Notes under the pieces: generated by a model | Database searches by the model: none | Told to the model about the DNA's origin: nothing | The model's input: only the letters and a program-made list of their open reading frames with translations | Translations under genes and position numbers: made by a program | DNA from: Myxosarcina sp. GA_180221_E-2-1-MAG-40_15 | GTDB lineage: Bacteria; Cyanobacteriota; Cyanobacteriia; Cyanobacteriales; Xenococcaceae | Direction: 5' to 3' | DNA length: 64,000 bases | Assembly: GCA_020692205.1 (NCBI GenBank) | Contig: JAIMKV010000013.1 | Span: 17,670-81,669, forward strand | In this document: positions 56,627 through 64,000 of the stretch, piece after piece | Layout of the letters: every line of letters starts with the position of its first letter | How positions within the stretch are numbered: position 1 is the stretch's first letter

Positions 56627-56669
56627 TTTTACTGCTTAAACTTTATGTCCTGAAATTATTTGGCTCAAA

Positions 56670-57992
56670 ATGCAGACGAGAAAACGACGATTAAAAAACC
56701 GTTCCAAAGCAAATAAAAAGCTGTGGTGGTGGGTTGGGGGAGGAGTCTTGGCTTTGGCAATTTTTGGCTTAAGCTTTCTCTACCTGACAGGGTTCTTTCG
56801 CTCGGAAGTTGAGTATAAAATTACCAATGGCTCTACACTAAAAGATCCTCGTTTCCCACTGTTGGTAGTAAGCTTATCCAACGCTTTACCTACTAGCGGT
56901 CGCTTAACTGACTATTGGAGTGGGGCAGATGCTATTTATGCTGCTCGTCTAGATGCGATTCGCAGTGCCAAAAGCACGATTCACTTTGAAACATACTACA
57001 TGACTCCTGGCGATCGCGCTAATGAATTTGCCACAGCACTAAGCGAACGAGCCAAAGCAGGGGTAGAAGTACAGCTTTTAATCGATGATTATGGTACAGA
57101 TTCGATTCCCAGTGAATATTGGCAAAGACTGGGGCAAGCTGGTGTAGAGGTGCGTTTTTTCCGCGAATTCGATTGGCAAGCGCCATTTGAATACAATTCT
57201 CGTACCCACCGTAAATTGCTGTTAATCGACGGTCAAAGGGTCTTAATTGGCGGTGCTGGGGTTTCCGATGATTGGGACGGCGATCCAGAAATAGGCGATC
57301 CCGCTCCTTGGTTAGAATTCGAGGCAAGTTATACGGGGGAAGTTGTCAGTATATTAGAAGGTAACTTCATCCAGAATTGGGCTTACATTGGTGGAACAGT
57401 AGATTTGGATCGGGATGTAGTTCAGGTAAGGTCAGAAACAGGAACACCTCTATACATTACAAACGACACTTCTACCCTAAGCGAGTCAACCATTAGAATG
57501 CTATTTCAGGTGAGTTTTTTAGCAGCTAGAAAGCGAATTTGGATTGGTAGTCCATATTTTGTCCCCGATGGCAATACTCGTAATGTATTACTTCAAGCCA
57601 GACAAAAAGGAGTTGACGTGCGCGTTCTGACCATGGGAGAAAACAATGATAAGCCAATTGTGCGTTTTGCGTCTCGCGAACTCTACGGTGAATTGCTAGA
57701 AAAGGGGGTGCAAGTTTGCGAATATCAACCCAGTATGATGCACGCCAAAGTAGCTTTGATTGACAATGACTGGGTAAGTACGGGCAGCGCCAATTTTGAC
57801 CCCCGCAGTTATCACCACAACGACGAATTAAATATTTCTACGAGCAATTCTCAATTAGTTGAGAAAACTGATAGCTTACTTCAAAATGCTTTAGCTGATA
57901 GTCATTGTCTCACCCATACAGAATGGCAAAATCGACCAGTTACAGAAAGACTGCTGGGTCGAATAGGACTAATTTTTAAACCTTTGTTGTAG
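56670..57992 (+). CDS. Phospholipase D / cardiolipin-synthase-like protein
   Basis: A 440-residue protein with an N-terminal membrane helix (about 19-41) and two HKD motifs, THRKLLLIDG near 180 and MHAKVALIDN near 362. The family transfers phosphatidyl groups to form cardiolipin or hydrolyses phospholipids. Many cyanobacteria have little or no cardiolipin, so another transphosphatidylation or nuclease-like role is possible. It may form an operon with the pentapeptide gene (43 bases) and the GH63 gene (56 bases). Confidence 0.85.
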   Translation: MQTRKRRLKNRSKANKKLWWWVGGGVLALAIFGLSFLYLTGFFRSEVEYKITNGSTLKDPRFPLLVVSLSNALPTSGRLTDYWSGADAIYAARLDAIRSAKSTIHFETYYMTPGDRANEFATALSERAKAGVEVQLLIDDYGTDSIPSEYWQRLGQAGVEVRFFREFDWQAPFEYNSRTHRKLLLIDGQRVLIGGAGVSDDWDGDPEIGDPAPWLEFEASYTGEVVSILEGNFIQNWAYIGGTVDLDRDVVQVRSETGTPLYITNDTSTLSESTIRMLFQVSFLAARKRIWIGSPYFVPDGNTRNVLLQARQKGVDVRVLTMGENNDKPIVRFASRELYGELLEKGVQVCEYQPSMMHAKVALIDNDWVSTGSANFDPRSYHHNDELNISTSNSQLVEKTDSLLQNALADSHCLTHTEWQNRPVTERLLGRIGLIFKPLL

Positions 57993-58048
57993 AAATTGAG
58001 CGATTAAATTTGCCCATTTGCATTGAATAAAGTTCAGGGAGTAACAAG

Positions 58049-60685
58049 ATGACCGCAGAAGAAAAAAGATTAGCAGCAGATCGCCAAAGACAAGCTTACT
58101 GGCGCAGATGGGGACCTTATTTAAGCGAACGCCAGTGGGGAACGGTTAGAGAAGATTACAGTCCCCACGGTACGGCTTGGGACTATTTTCCTCACGAACA
58201 CGCGCGATCGCGCGCCTACCGTTGGGGCGAAGATGGCATTGCTGGAATTTCTGACAACCACCAAAGACTTTGTTTTGCAGTTGCCCTTTGGAATGGCAAA
58301 GATCCGATTCTTAAAGAAAGGTTGTTCGGTTTAACGGGGCCAGAAGGCAATCATGGGGAAGATGTCAAAGAATATTATTTTTATTTGGACAATACGCCTT
58401 CTCACGCCTACATGAAATATCTCTATAAATATTCGCAACAGGCGTTTCCTTATGAAAAATTAGTCCAAGAAAATCAGCAAAGGGGTTATCTCGATCCAGA
58501 GTTTGAATTATTAGATACGGGTATTTTTGACAACGATGAGTATTTCGATGTTTTTGTTGAATATGCCAAAGATTCTCCAGAAGATATTTTAATTCAAATT
58601 AAAATTGTCAATCGTGCCTCTCAAGCGAAAACACTTCATCTGCTACCGACACTTTGGTTTCGCAATACTTGGTCTTGGGAGCAAGATAGTGAAAGACCTT
58701 TACTGAAAATCGCGCCATCCGATGCTTCTCAGTGTGTCATTGAAGCTACTCATCCTAGTTTGGGTAAAAGATGGTTGTATTGTCAGGATGTAGGAACTAA
58801 TGGTCATTCGCCCCTACTGTTTACGGAAAATGAAACTAACAATCAAAAATTATTTGGAGGTGAGAATAATTCTCCCTATGTCAAAGATGGCATCAACGAT
58901 CGCGTTGTCCATGGAGTTGAAACAGCGGTTAATCCACAGCAAACAGGAACAAAAGCAGCTTGTTATTACCTGTTAAATATTGATGCAGAATCAGAAAAAA
59001 CAGTTCGTTTGCGACTTAGCGATCTTGAATGCTTAAGTGATCCATTTCAAGAATTTGATTCAATCCTTACCACTCGTAAGCAAGAAGCAGATGAATTCTA
59101 TCAACGCTTTGAGACGAATTCCACCTCAGAAGATGAGCGAAACATACAGCGACAAGCATTTGCTGGTATGTTATGGACAAAGCAGTACTATCATTACGTC
59201 GTCGAAGATTGGCTGGCAGGAGATCCTACACAACCAACTCCCCAACGGGAATACGCCAGAAATGCCGACTGGATACATCTGTTTAACGATGACATTCTTT
59301 CGATGCCCGATAAATGGGAATTTCCTTGGTTTGCGGCTTGGGATTTAGCTTTCCATACCATTCCCCTAGCTACCATCGATCCCGATTTTGCTAAACGCCA
59401 ACTAGATCGCATAACTAGAGAATGGTATATGCACCCCAACGGTCAAATACCTGCTTATGAATGGCACTTTAGCGACGTTAATCCACCTGTAGAGGCTTGG
59501 GCTACCTGGCGCGTTTACCAAATCGAAAAACAAATATATGGCAGAAGCGATCGCGAGTTTTTAGAGCGAGTCTTTCAAAAATTACTGCTCAATTTTACCT
59601 GGTGGGTAAATCAGAAAGATATTGATGGTAATAATGTCTTTCAGGGTGGTTTTTTAGGGCTAGATAATATCGGTATTTTTGATCGCAGTTCCAAATTACC
59701 AACAGGTGGACATATTGACCAATCCGACGGTACGAGTTGGATGGCGATGTATTGTCTCAATATGCTGGCGATCGCGCTGGAATTGGCTAAAGATAATCCT
59801 GCTTACGAAGATATTGCCAGTAAGTTTTTTGAGCATTTCCTCTATATTGCCGCTGCCATGAATCAAATTGGTTCGACCAATCTACATTTGTGGGACGAAG
59901 CAGATAGTTTTTATTATGACGTTCTTCATTTGCCTCATAACAAAAGCTTACATTTAAAAGTCCGCTCAATGGTAGGACTGATTCCTCTTTTTGCCGTAGA
60001 GATCCTCGAATCAGAAACCCTCCAGGCTTTTCCAGGTTTTAAAAAGCGGTTAGAGTGGTTTATCAACAATCGTCCCCAGCTAACGCGCGGTATTGCTTGC
60101 GCAGAAGCAGCAGGAATAGGCGATCGCCGACTGCTGGCGATCGTCAATCGCGATCGACTGCGCCAAATTCTCGCCAAAATGCTGGATGAAAGCGAATTTT
60201 TGAGTCAGTACGGTATTCGTTCTCTGTCTAAATTTCATCAAGAAAATCCTTACATTTTTGAAGTAGACGGACAACAACATCGAGTACAGTACGAACCTGC
60301 CGAATCTACCAGTGGGATGTTTGGCGGTAATTCCAACTGGCGTGGCCCAATTTGGTTTCCTGTTAATTTTTTGATTATTGAATCACTGCAAAAGTTCCAT
60401 TATTACCTCGGAGATGATTTTACAGTTGAATATCCTACTGGTTCAGGTAAACAAATGAATCTCAAAGAAGTAGCAACCGAGTTATCCCAAAGACTAAGCC
60501 AGATTTTTCGCCAAAATTCTGCGGGGAAAAGACCCGTACACGGTAGATACGAAAAGTTTCAAGACCCTCACTGGCACGATCTAATTTTGTTTTATGAACA
60601 TTTTCATGGAGATAGTGCAGTCGGACTTGGTGCTTCGCATCAAACTGGTTGGACAGGTTTGGTAGCGGACTTAGGAAAGCATTGA
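58049..60685 (+). CDS. GH63-type glucosidase (MGH1-like)
   Basis: An 878-residue soluble protein with [20 protein letters not shown] near the start, a feature of bacterial GH63/MGH1-like glucosidases. The C-terminal (alpha/alpha)6 barrel includes [38 protein letters not shown] and [15 protein letters not shown]. The family removes glucose from oligosaccharides or from small glucosides such as glucosylglycerate. With GH57, glgB and the glucosylglycerol genes in the window, a glucoside or alpha-glucan substrate is plausible but not shown. There is no signal peptide. Confidence 0.85.
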   Translation: MTAEEKRLAADRQRQAYWRRWGPYLSERQWGTVREDYSPHGTAWDYFPHEHARSRAYRWGEDGIAGISDNHQRLCFAVALWNGKDPILKERLFGLTGPEGNHGEDVKEYYFYLDNTPSHAYMKYLYKYSQQAFPYEKLVQENQQRGYLDPEFELLDTGIFDNDEYFDVFVEYAKDSPEDILIQIKIVNRASQAKTLHLLPTLWFRNTWSWEQDSERPLLKIAPSDASQCVIEATHPSLGKRWLYCQDVGTNGHSPLLFTENETNNQKLFGGENNSPYVKDGINDRVVHGVETAVNPQQTGTKAACYYLLNIDAESEKTVRLRLSDLECLSDPFQEFDSILTTRKQEADEFYQRFETNSTSEDERNIQRQAFAGMLWTKQYYHYVVEDWLAGDPTQPTPQREYARNADWIHLFNDDILSMPDKWEFPWFAAWDLAFHTIPLATIDPDFAKRQLDRITREWYMHPNGQIPAYEWHFSDVNPPVEAWATWRVYQIEKQIYGRSDREFLERVFQKLLLNFTWWVNQKDIDGNNVFQGGFLGLDNIGIFDRSSKLPTGGHIDQSDGTSWMAMYCLNMLAIALELAKDNPAYEDIASKFFEHFLYIAAAMNQIGSTNLHLWDEADSFYYDVLHLPHNKSLHLKVRSMVGLIPLFAVEILESETLQAFPGFKKRLEWFINNRPQLTRGIACAEAAGIGDRRLLAIVNRDRLRQILAKMLDESEFLSQYGIRSLSKFHQENPYIFEVDGQQHRVQYEPAESTSGMFGGNSNWRGPIWFPVNFLIIESLQKFHYYLGDDFTVEYPTGSGKQMNLKEVATELSQRLSQIFRQNSAGKRPVHGRYEKFQDPHWHDLILFYEHFHGDSAVGLGASHQTGWTGLVADLGKH

Positions 60686-61024
60686 AGAAGTCGGAAGTCA
60701 GGCGGGGAAAGGGTGACTGAGAGGGAGGGCGACTAAACGTCGCCATGTCCAATCTGCAGTGTTGTCAGACTGATAGATGCAGTTGCTATTAACCAGGATC
60801 ATTCAGATTAGATAATTGCTTTAGTCCAACCAAACTAAAAAACAGCAATCTATTTATCTCGATCGATAGAGGTGAGACAAAAACATCTTAGTTAATTTTT
60901 GAGCAGGCGGACGATAAAGTTTACAGATTTACTAAACAGGAAAACTTGGTCCTGCTTAGAATTAGAAGTTTTCTTCCGAGTATGCAGTAACCATAAATAA
61001 ACCATTAATCTAAGAGGCATTCTT
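60686..61024. other. Intergenic region upstream of the rhodopsin gene
   Basis: 339 bases. GGCGAC at 60728-60733 pairs with GTCGCC at 60739-60744 over a five-base loop and may end the GH63 transcript. Beyond that I see AT-rich sequence that should contain the rhodopsin promoter, and no open frame. Confidence 0.45.
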
Positions 61025-61825
61025 ATGGATTGGCAAAGTATATTTCATTGGCTTTATGTTGCAGGGATGGCGCTCGGGGCAATCTACTTTATATCTCTCT
61101 CAAAAAATCCTCGTGGCGTTCCTCGATATGAATATTTAGTCGCCGCCTTTATTCCGATTTGGTCGGGATTAGCTTATCTAGCCATGACTTTACCTCACGG
61201 TCAGTTAGAGCAAGGAAAGGTTGAGGTGGCAGGGCAAATTGCTCATTTTGCTCGCTATGGAGACTGGGTTGTTACAACACCATTACTATTATTAGCTCTA
61301 TCCTGGACGGCAATGCATCGTCTGCCCAAAAAAGACTGGACTCTGACTGCTTCTTTGATGATGACCCAGGTAATAGTAGTCGTCTGTGGTTTAATTGCCG
61401 ATCTTTCTAATATTCCTTGGGTCAGATACCTGTGGTACATTAACGGCATGGTTGCTTTTGGGGTCGTTTTATGGGGAATATGGGTGCCACTTCGAGCCAA
61501 GACCAGAAGCCAAGGAGCAGACCTATCTAATTTTTATGATAAATTAACTACCTATTTCACCGTGCTGTGGATCTGCTATCCGATTGTTTGGATTTTAGGG
61601 CCTTCAGGATTTAGGGTTTTTAATCAAACTGTAGATACCTTTCTTTTTTGTTTGATTCCCTTCTTCTCCAAAGTAGGATTTAGTTTCCTCGATCTCAAGG
61701 GTTTGAGAAATCTTAGTCGTGCTACTGCTGAAGTAAAGAGCGATCGCTTGGCTGGAGGTGCTTTTGAGCTAGCTGTAGAGAGTATAATACCAAGGGCATG
61801 GCAGCGCAGGCGACGTACGAGATAA
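61025..61825 (+). CDS. Anabaena-sensory-rhodopsin-like microbial rhodopsin
   Basis: A 266-residue seven-helix retinal protein. The retinal Schiff-base lysine is Lys216 (PFFSKVGFS). The counterion Asp80 and Thr84 lie in ARYGDWVVTTPLLLL, and Ala91 takes the proton-donor position, so the key triplet is D-T-A. Pro212 stands where proton pumps have Asp212, a mark of Anabaena sensory rhodopsin (ASR). Glu36 and Asp223, matching ASR Glu36 and Asp217, are kept. It is therefore likely a photosensor rather than a pump. The ASR transducer gene, which follows asr in Anabaena, is not present here. The C-terminus is Arg-rich (RRRRTR), similar to ASR. Confidence 0.92.
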   Translation: MDWQSIFHWLYVAGMALGAIYFISLSKNPRGVPRYEYLVAAFIPIWSGLAYLAMTLPHGQLEQGKVEVAGQIAHFARYGDWVVTTPLLLLALSWTAMHRLPKKDWTLTASLMMTQVIVVVCGLIADLSNIPWVRYLWYINGMVAFGVVLWGIWVPLRAKTRSQGADLSNFYDKLTTYFTVLWICYPIVWILGPSGFRVFNQTVDTFLFCLIPFFSKVGFSFLDLKGLRNLSRATAEVKSDRLAGGAFELAVESIIPRAWQRRRRTR

Positions 61826-61913
61826 AACAATTTTACGAAGATCTAAAATAATTTCAGTTATTTGTAAAGGCGCGATTTTTGAGAAAATTTCTGAGCTTTA
61901 TTCTGCAAGGCGA

Positions 61914-62387
61914 ATTGAACCATACGACCCCCGCCAACTTGATGTCATTATTCGTCTTTCGCTTCGAGCATGGACTCCAGTCTTTGATTCGCTTCAAAAA
62001 GCGATGGATGTTAAAGTGGATCGAGAATTTTATTATCCAGACTGGCGGATCAGCCAGCAAAAAGCTGTCGAGGATGTATGTGCTGGTGCGGATACAAAGG
62101 TGTGGGTGGCGATCAAATCTAGTTCAACTGTGGGCTTTGTAGCCATAAAATTTAACCCAGAGAGCAGCTTGGGCGAAATTTACATGATTGCCGTCGATCC
62201 AGACTATCAACGTCAAGGTGTTGGCTCTGCTTTGGTCAAATTTGCTCTTGAGCGAATGAAAGTTGCGGGGATGTCTGTTGCTATGGTTGAGACGGGAGGC
62301 GATCCTGGTCATGCTCCAGCACGTTGTACTTATGAACAGCTGGGTTTCGGGCTGTTACCGATCGCCAGGTACTTTCAGAAGTTATAG
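61914..62387 (+). CDS. GNAT-family acetyltransferase, start codon lost or non-canonical
   Basis: Homology-like sequence begins at about residue EPYDPRQLDVIIRLSLRAWT (from 61917) and runs to the stop at 62387. It includes the acetyl-CoA loop region VDPDYQRQGVGSALV near the middle. The frame is open from 61788, yet contains no ATG, GTG or TTG before the internal ATG at 62004, which would cut off the first strand and helix. AAGG lies just before an ATT at 61914. Either a rare start is used, or the true start has been lost and the gene is decaying. Substrate unknown. Confidence 0.6.
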   Translation: MEPYDPRQLDVIIRLSLRAWTPVFDSLQKAMDVKVDREFYYPDWRISQQKAVEDVCAGADTKVWVAIKSSSTVGFVAIKFNPESSLGEIYMIAVDPDYQRQGVGSALVKFALERMKVAGMSVAMVETGGDPGHAPARCTYEQLGFGLLPIARYFQKL

Positions 62388-62673
62388 GTGCAGTTATGAA
62401 AATGAGTGGATCTAACTCGCTTGCTTAGCAATCCCGTTGTCGCTCTCGCCGTCATTTTTGAATCACTTTTGTTTTCCAGATTAAAGACAGATAGTCTATG
62501 CCATTAGAGCAACTTTAGGCAATTAGTTAGATTAATTAAGGTTAAGCGTTATGTCAATTGACATACTCATTCTAGATTAGTTTAAGCCAAATTATTCGAG
62601 AAATTGAGGCAAAACTTGGCGATCGCAAGCTACTTATATTATCCTACCAACACCACGAGTACCAGCAGAATGA
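62388..62673. other. Intergenic region with a shared repeat motif
   Basis: About 285 bases after the acetyltransferase frame. It holds the second copy of the TCACTTTTG-type motif (62450-62475) and AT-rich sequence. No intact gene is seen, and the next recognisable coding trace is the monooxygenase tail at 62674. Confidence 0.4.
62450..62475. repeat. Direct-repeat motif, copy 2
   Basis: CGTCATTTTTGAATCACTTT followed by TGTTTT, close to the copy at 55801-55827. It lies about 400 bases upstream of the CAP-domain lipoprotein gene. Confidence 0.45.
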
Positions 62674-62844
62674 AAAGAATGCAGCGAAATCTTACTCGAT
62701 CCAAAAGCCCAATGTAGCGATCACTATGGTGCCAGAGATGAATATCTCTATCTGATTCGTCCAGACGGATCTATCGGCGATCGCTCCCGATCAATTAATC
62801 GCGCTCAACTCAACAAACACCTAGACGTTTCTCATCCTCGATAA
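62674..62844 (+). pseudogene. Remnant of FAD-dependent aromatic monooxygenase (C-terminal tail)
   Basis: An open stretch of 56 codons after an in-frame stop encodes HYGARDEYLYLIRPDGSIGD and a short tail, matching the thioredoxin-like C-terminal domain of phenol/pentachlorophenol-type monooxygenases, where LIRPDGYIG...R is typical. The FAD-binding and catalytic parts are absent. It is a relic of a deleted gene, not a working protein. Confidence 0.7.
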
Positions 62845-62854
62845 GCTCTAACTA

Positions 62855-63442
62855 ATGATCAAAAAAACTTACAACAAGAATCAAAAACTATTCCGAACCG
62901 TATGGGTTGTGGGGATGCCGCTCGCATTATCTTTGGTAGGATGCGAGCTGGGTAAAGATTTTTTAGAGACGAGGATACCTAAGATTAAGCCGACGAACGT
63001 CACTGAACAGTCAGAATCTAGCGTCCAACCTCAATCGACTGCCATTGAACAGATGGAAGCAGAAATTGGCAACCAAATTAACAACATCCGTCAAGAGAAT
63101 AACTTAAACGCCCTCCAAAACAATGAAAAATTAGCCCAAGTAGCGCGCAACTATAGTCGACAGATGGCACAAGAAAACTTTTTTAGTCACACTAGCCCCG
63201 ATGGTAGTACTCTAGCCGAACGGGTACGCAATGCAGAAATTTTTTTTTCAGTAGTGGGTGAAAATCTTTTCCAAAGTACCAACATATCTAACCCAGTTTC
63301 GCAAGCAGTCCAAGGGTGGATGGATAGTCCTGGACATCGAGAGAATATTTTGCGTTCTGTTTACACCGAAACAGGAATAGGAATTTGGCGGGATGGCAAT
63401 ACCTATTACATAACGCAGTTATTTATGCAGCCTCCTGTATAA
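62855..63442 (+). CDS. CAP-domain (SCP/PR1) lipoprotein
   Basis: A 195-residue protein. The first 30 residues form a lipoprotein signal with a lipobox ending in Cys30 (LSLVGC). A Ser/Gln-rich linker follows to about residue 65. The CAP domain has the family's Asn-Asn-Ile-Arg helix, FFSHTSPDGSTLAERV, GENLFQSTNI and HRENILRSVYTETGIGIW. Bacterial CAP proteins act outside the cell in surface or stress roles, often with unknown chemistry. It should be anchored to the cell envelope. Confidence 0.85.
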   Translation: MIKKTYNKNQKLFRTVWVVGMPLALSLVGCELGKDFLETRIPKIKPTNVTEQSESSVQPQSTAIEQMEAEIGNQINNIRQENNLNALQNNEKLAQVARNYSRQMAQENFFSHTSPDGSTLAERVRNAEIFFSVVGENLFQSTNISNPVSQAVQGWMDSPGHRENILRSVYTETGIGIWRDGNTYYITQLFMQPPV

Positions 63443-63467
63443 CCAACAATTCAATTGAGTTTTGATC

Positions 63468-63773
63468 ATGGCAAAATTTGGATACCACGCTTCTCACGAA
63501 CAATTTAAGCCGAGCGAATTACTAGAATACTCTCGCTCTGCCGAACGAGCTGGCTTTACTGCTATCTCTTCCTCCGATCATTTCCATCCTTGGAGCGATC
63601 GCCAGGGAGAAAGTGGCTTTGCTTGGTCTTGGTTGGGCGCAGCAATGCAGTCTACTAGCTTACCTTTTGGAGTCGTTTGTGCGCCAGGATAGCGATACCA
63701 TCCAGCCATAATCGCCCCAGCTGCGGCTACCCTTGCTCAAATTGCTCGGCAGTTGAAGGTTCAGTATCATTAA
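63468..63773 (+). pseudogene. Truncated LLM-class flavin-dependent oxidoreductase with in-frame stop
   Basis: The first 74 codons (starting MAKFGYHASHEQFKPSELLE) match the N-terminus of LLM-class flavin oxidoreductases (SSDHFHPWSDRQG, GVVCAPG). Codon 75 is TAG at 63690-63692 where relatives have CAG (Gln) before RYHPAI, so this is a one-base nonsense change. The frame continues RYHPAIIAPAAATLAQ then ends at 63771-63773 with unrelated residues, far short of the normal ~320 residues. It is a pseudogene. Confidence 0.85.
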
Positions 63774-63873
63774 CCATGGCGATCGCTACCAAACCGATTA
63801 ACACTAAAGAAATTAAAAATATGATGATGAGTCTTTGAGATGAACTTTATATTTAGACTGAATATTATTTAAA

Positions 63874-63919
63874 GCAAAAAGCGTTCTCGCCTGTACAAAG
63901 TAACGAGAACGCTTTTTGC
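63874..63919. terminator. Strong hairpin terminator
   Basis: GCAAAAAGCGTTCTCG (63874-63889) pairs perfectly with its complement at 63904-63919 over a 14-base loop. The arms carry A5 and T5 runs, so it can act on transcripts from either side. It follows the pseudogene by about 100 bases. Confidence 0.8.
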
Positions 63920-63956
63920 GCTTATTCTGCTTAGAGTTATCTAACCGCGGAAGGCG

Positions 63957-63998
63957 GTGAACGCAGGCTCCGCCTTTTCAAGGCGGAGTACCGTTCAC
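63957..63998. repeat. Nested two-stem hairpin element, copy 2 (opposite orientation)
   Basis: The inner stem pairs CTCCGCCTT (63968-63976) with AAGGCGGAG (63980-63988) over a three-base loop. The outer stem pairs GTGAACG (63957-63963) with CGTTCAC (63992-63998). On the minus strand the flanks TACTCCG and GGCGGAGCCTG match copy 1 at 18866-18908. The outer-stem sequence differs completely between copies but stays complementary in each. Confidence 0.65.
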
Positions 63999-64000
63999 TC

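Noticed and set aside
61879..62142. Plus-strand frame overlapping the acetyltransferase
   Set aside because: It encodes no recognisable domain, while the other frame carries clear GNAT sequence throughout the same bases.
63777..63839. 20-codon ATG frame after the LLM pseudogene
   Set aside because: Short Lys/Met-rich sequence without ribosome-binding site or recognisable family. Probably chance.

Overview
The window is cyanobacterial chromosome. The octamer GCGATCGC (HIP1) is scattered through it. It carries chlG, psbM, petP, a Get3d-type ATPase and HEAT-repeat bilin lyases of the phycoerythrin type, plus several conserved cyanobacterial genes of unknown function. The glucosylglycerol-phosphate synthase gene, with a probable glucosylglycerol hydrolase gene beside it, points to a moderately salt-tolerant species. 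The bilin lyases suggest phycoerythrin or a related pigment. A unicellular or Pleurocapsa-like lineage is plausible, but this is inference. I see no rRNA, tRNA, CRISPR array, intact insertion sequence or phage module.

Layout. 1-2920: divergent osmolyte pair (gghA-like, cut by the window edge, and ggpS). 2991-10792: lipA, a response regulator, a small membrane protein, an AI-2E family permease, a DUF39 sulfurtransferase-like gene, a TPR protein, a PlsC-like acyltransferase and an SRPBCC protein. 10837-14077: a parA-like gene tightly followed by a PEP-synthase-like gene. 14274-21505: a ClC-CBS-USP fusion, a zinc-ribbon protein, aroA, a Crp-family regulator and ribBA. 21837-27651: glycan genes (GH57 and glgB). 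27714-31617: MFS permease and urease genes ureE, ureD, ureG, ureB, ureA, without ureC or ureF. 32001-35105: a DUF6391-like gene, then a photosynthesis-assembly group (petP, get3d-like, chlG). 35401-41938: two ABC-2 exporters and extracellular or polysaccharide-related genes. 42135-46560: psbM, a [2Fe-2S] ferredoxin, a phosphopantetheinyl transferase, RidA, and a divergent bilin-lyase pair. 46911-55294: alpha/beta hydrolase, pentapeptide membrane protein, Ser/Thr kinase, GIY-YIG protein, sulfotransferase, fni and others. 56135-60685: secreted pentapeptide protein, phospholipase D-like protein, GH63-type glucosidase. 61025-64000: an Anabaena-sensory-rhodopsin-like gene, then a stretch of gene decay around a CAP-domain lipoprotein.

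The strongest points for a second look are these. A nested two-stem hairpin element occurs twice, in opposite orientation, with different but still complementary outer stems (18866-18908 and 63957-63998). The rhodopsin has no transducer gene beside it. The ClC protein has Arg where the gating Glu is expected. The urease cluster lacks its catalytic subunit. A degenerate copy of the fni 3' end lies just downstream of fni. Seven-base repeats built on TAGCTTT occur in at least six intergenic regions. At the right end there are three damaged reading frames: an acetyltransferase with no normal start, a monooxygenase tail, and an LLM oxidoreductase with a nonsense codon.
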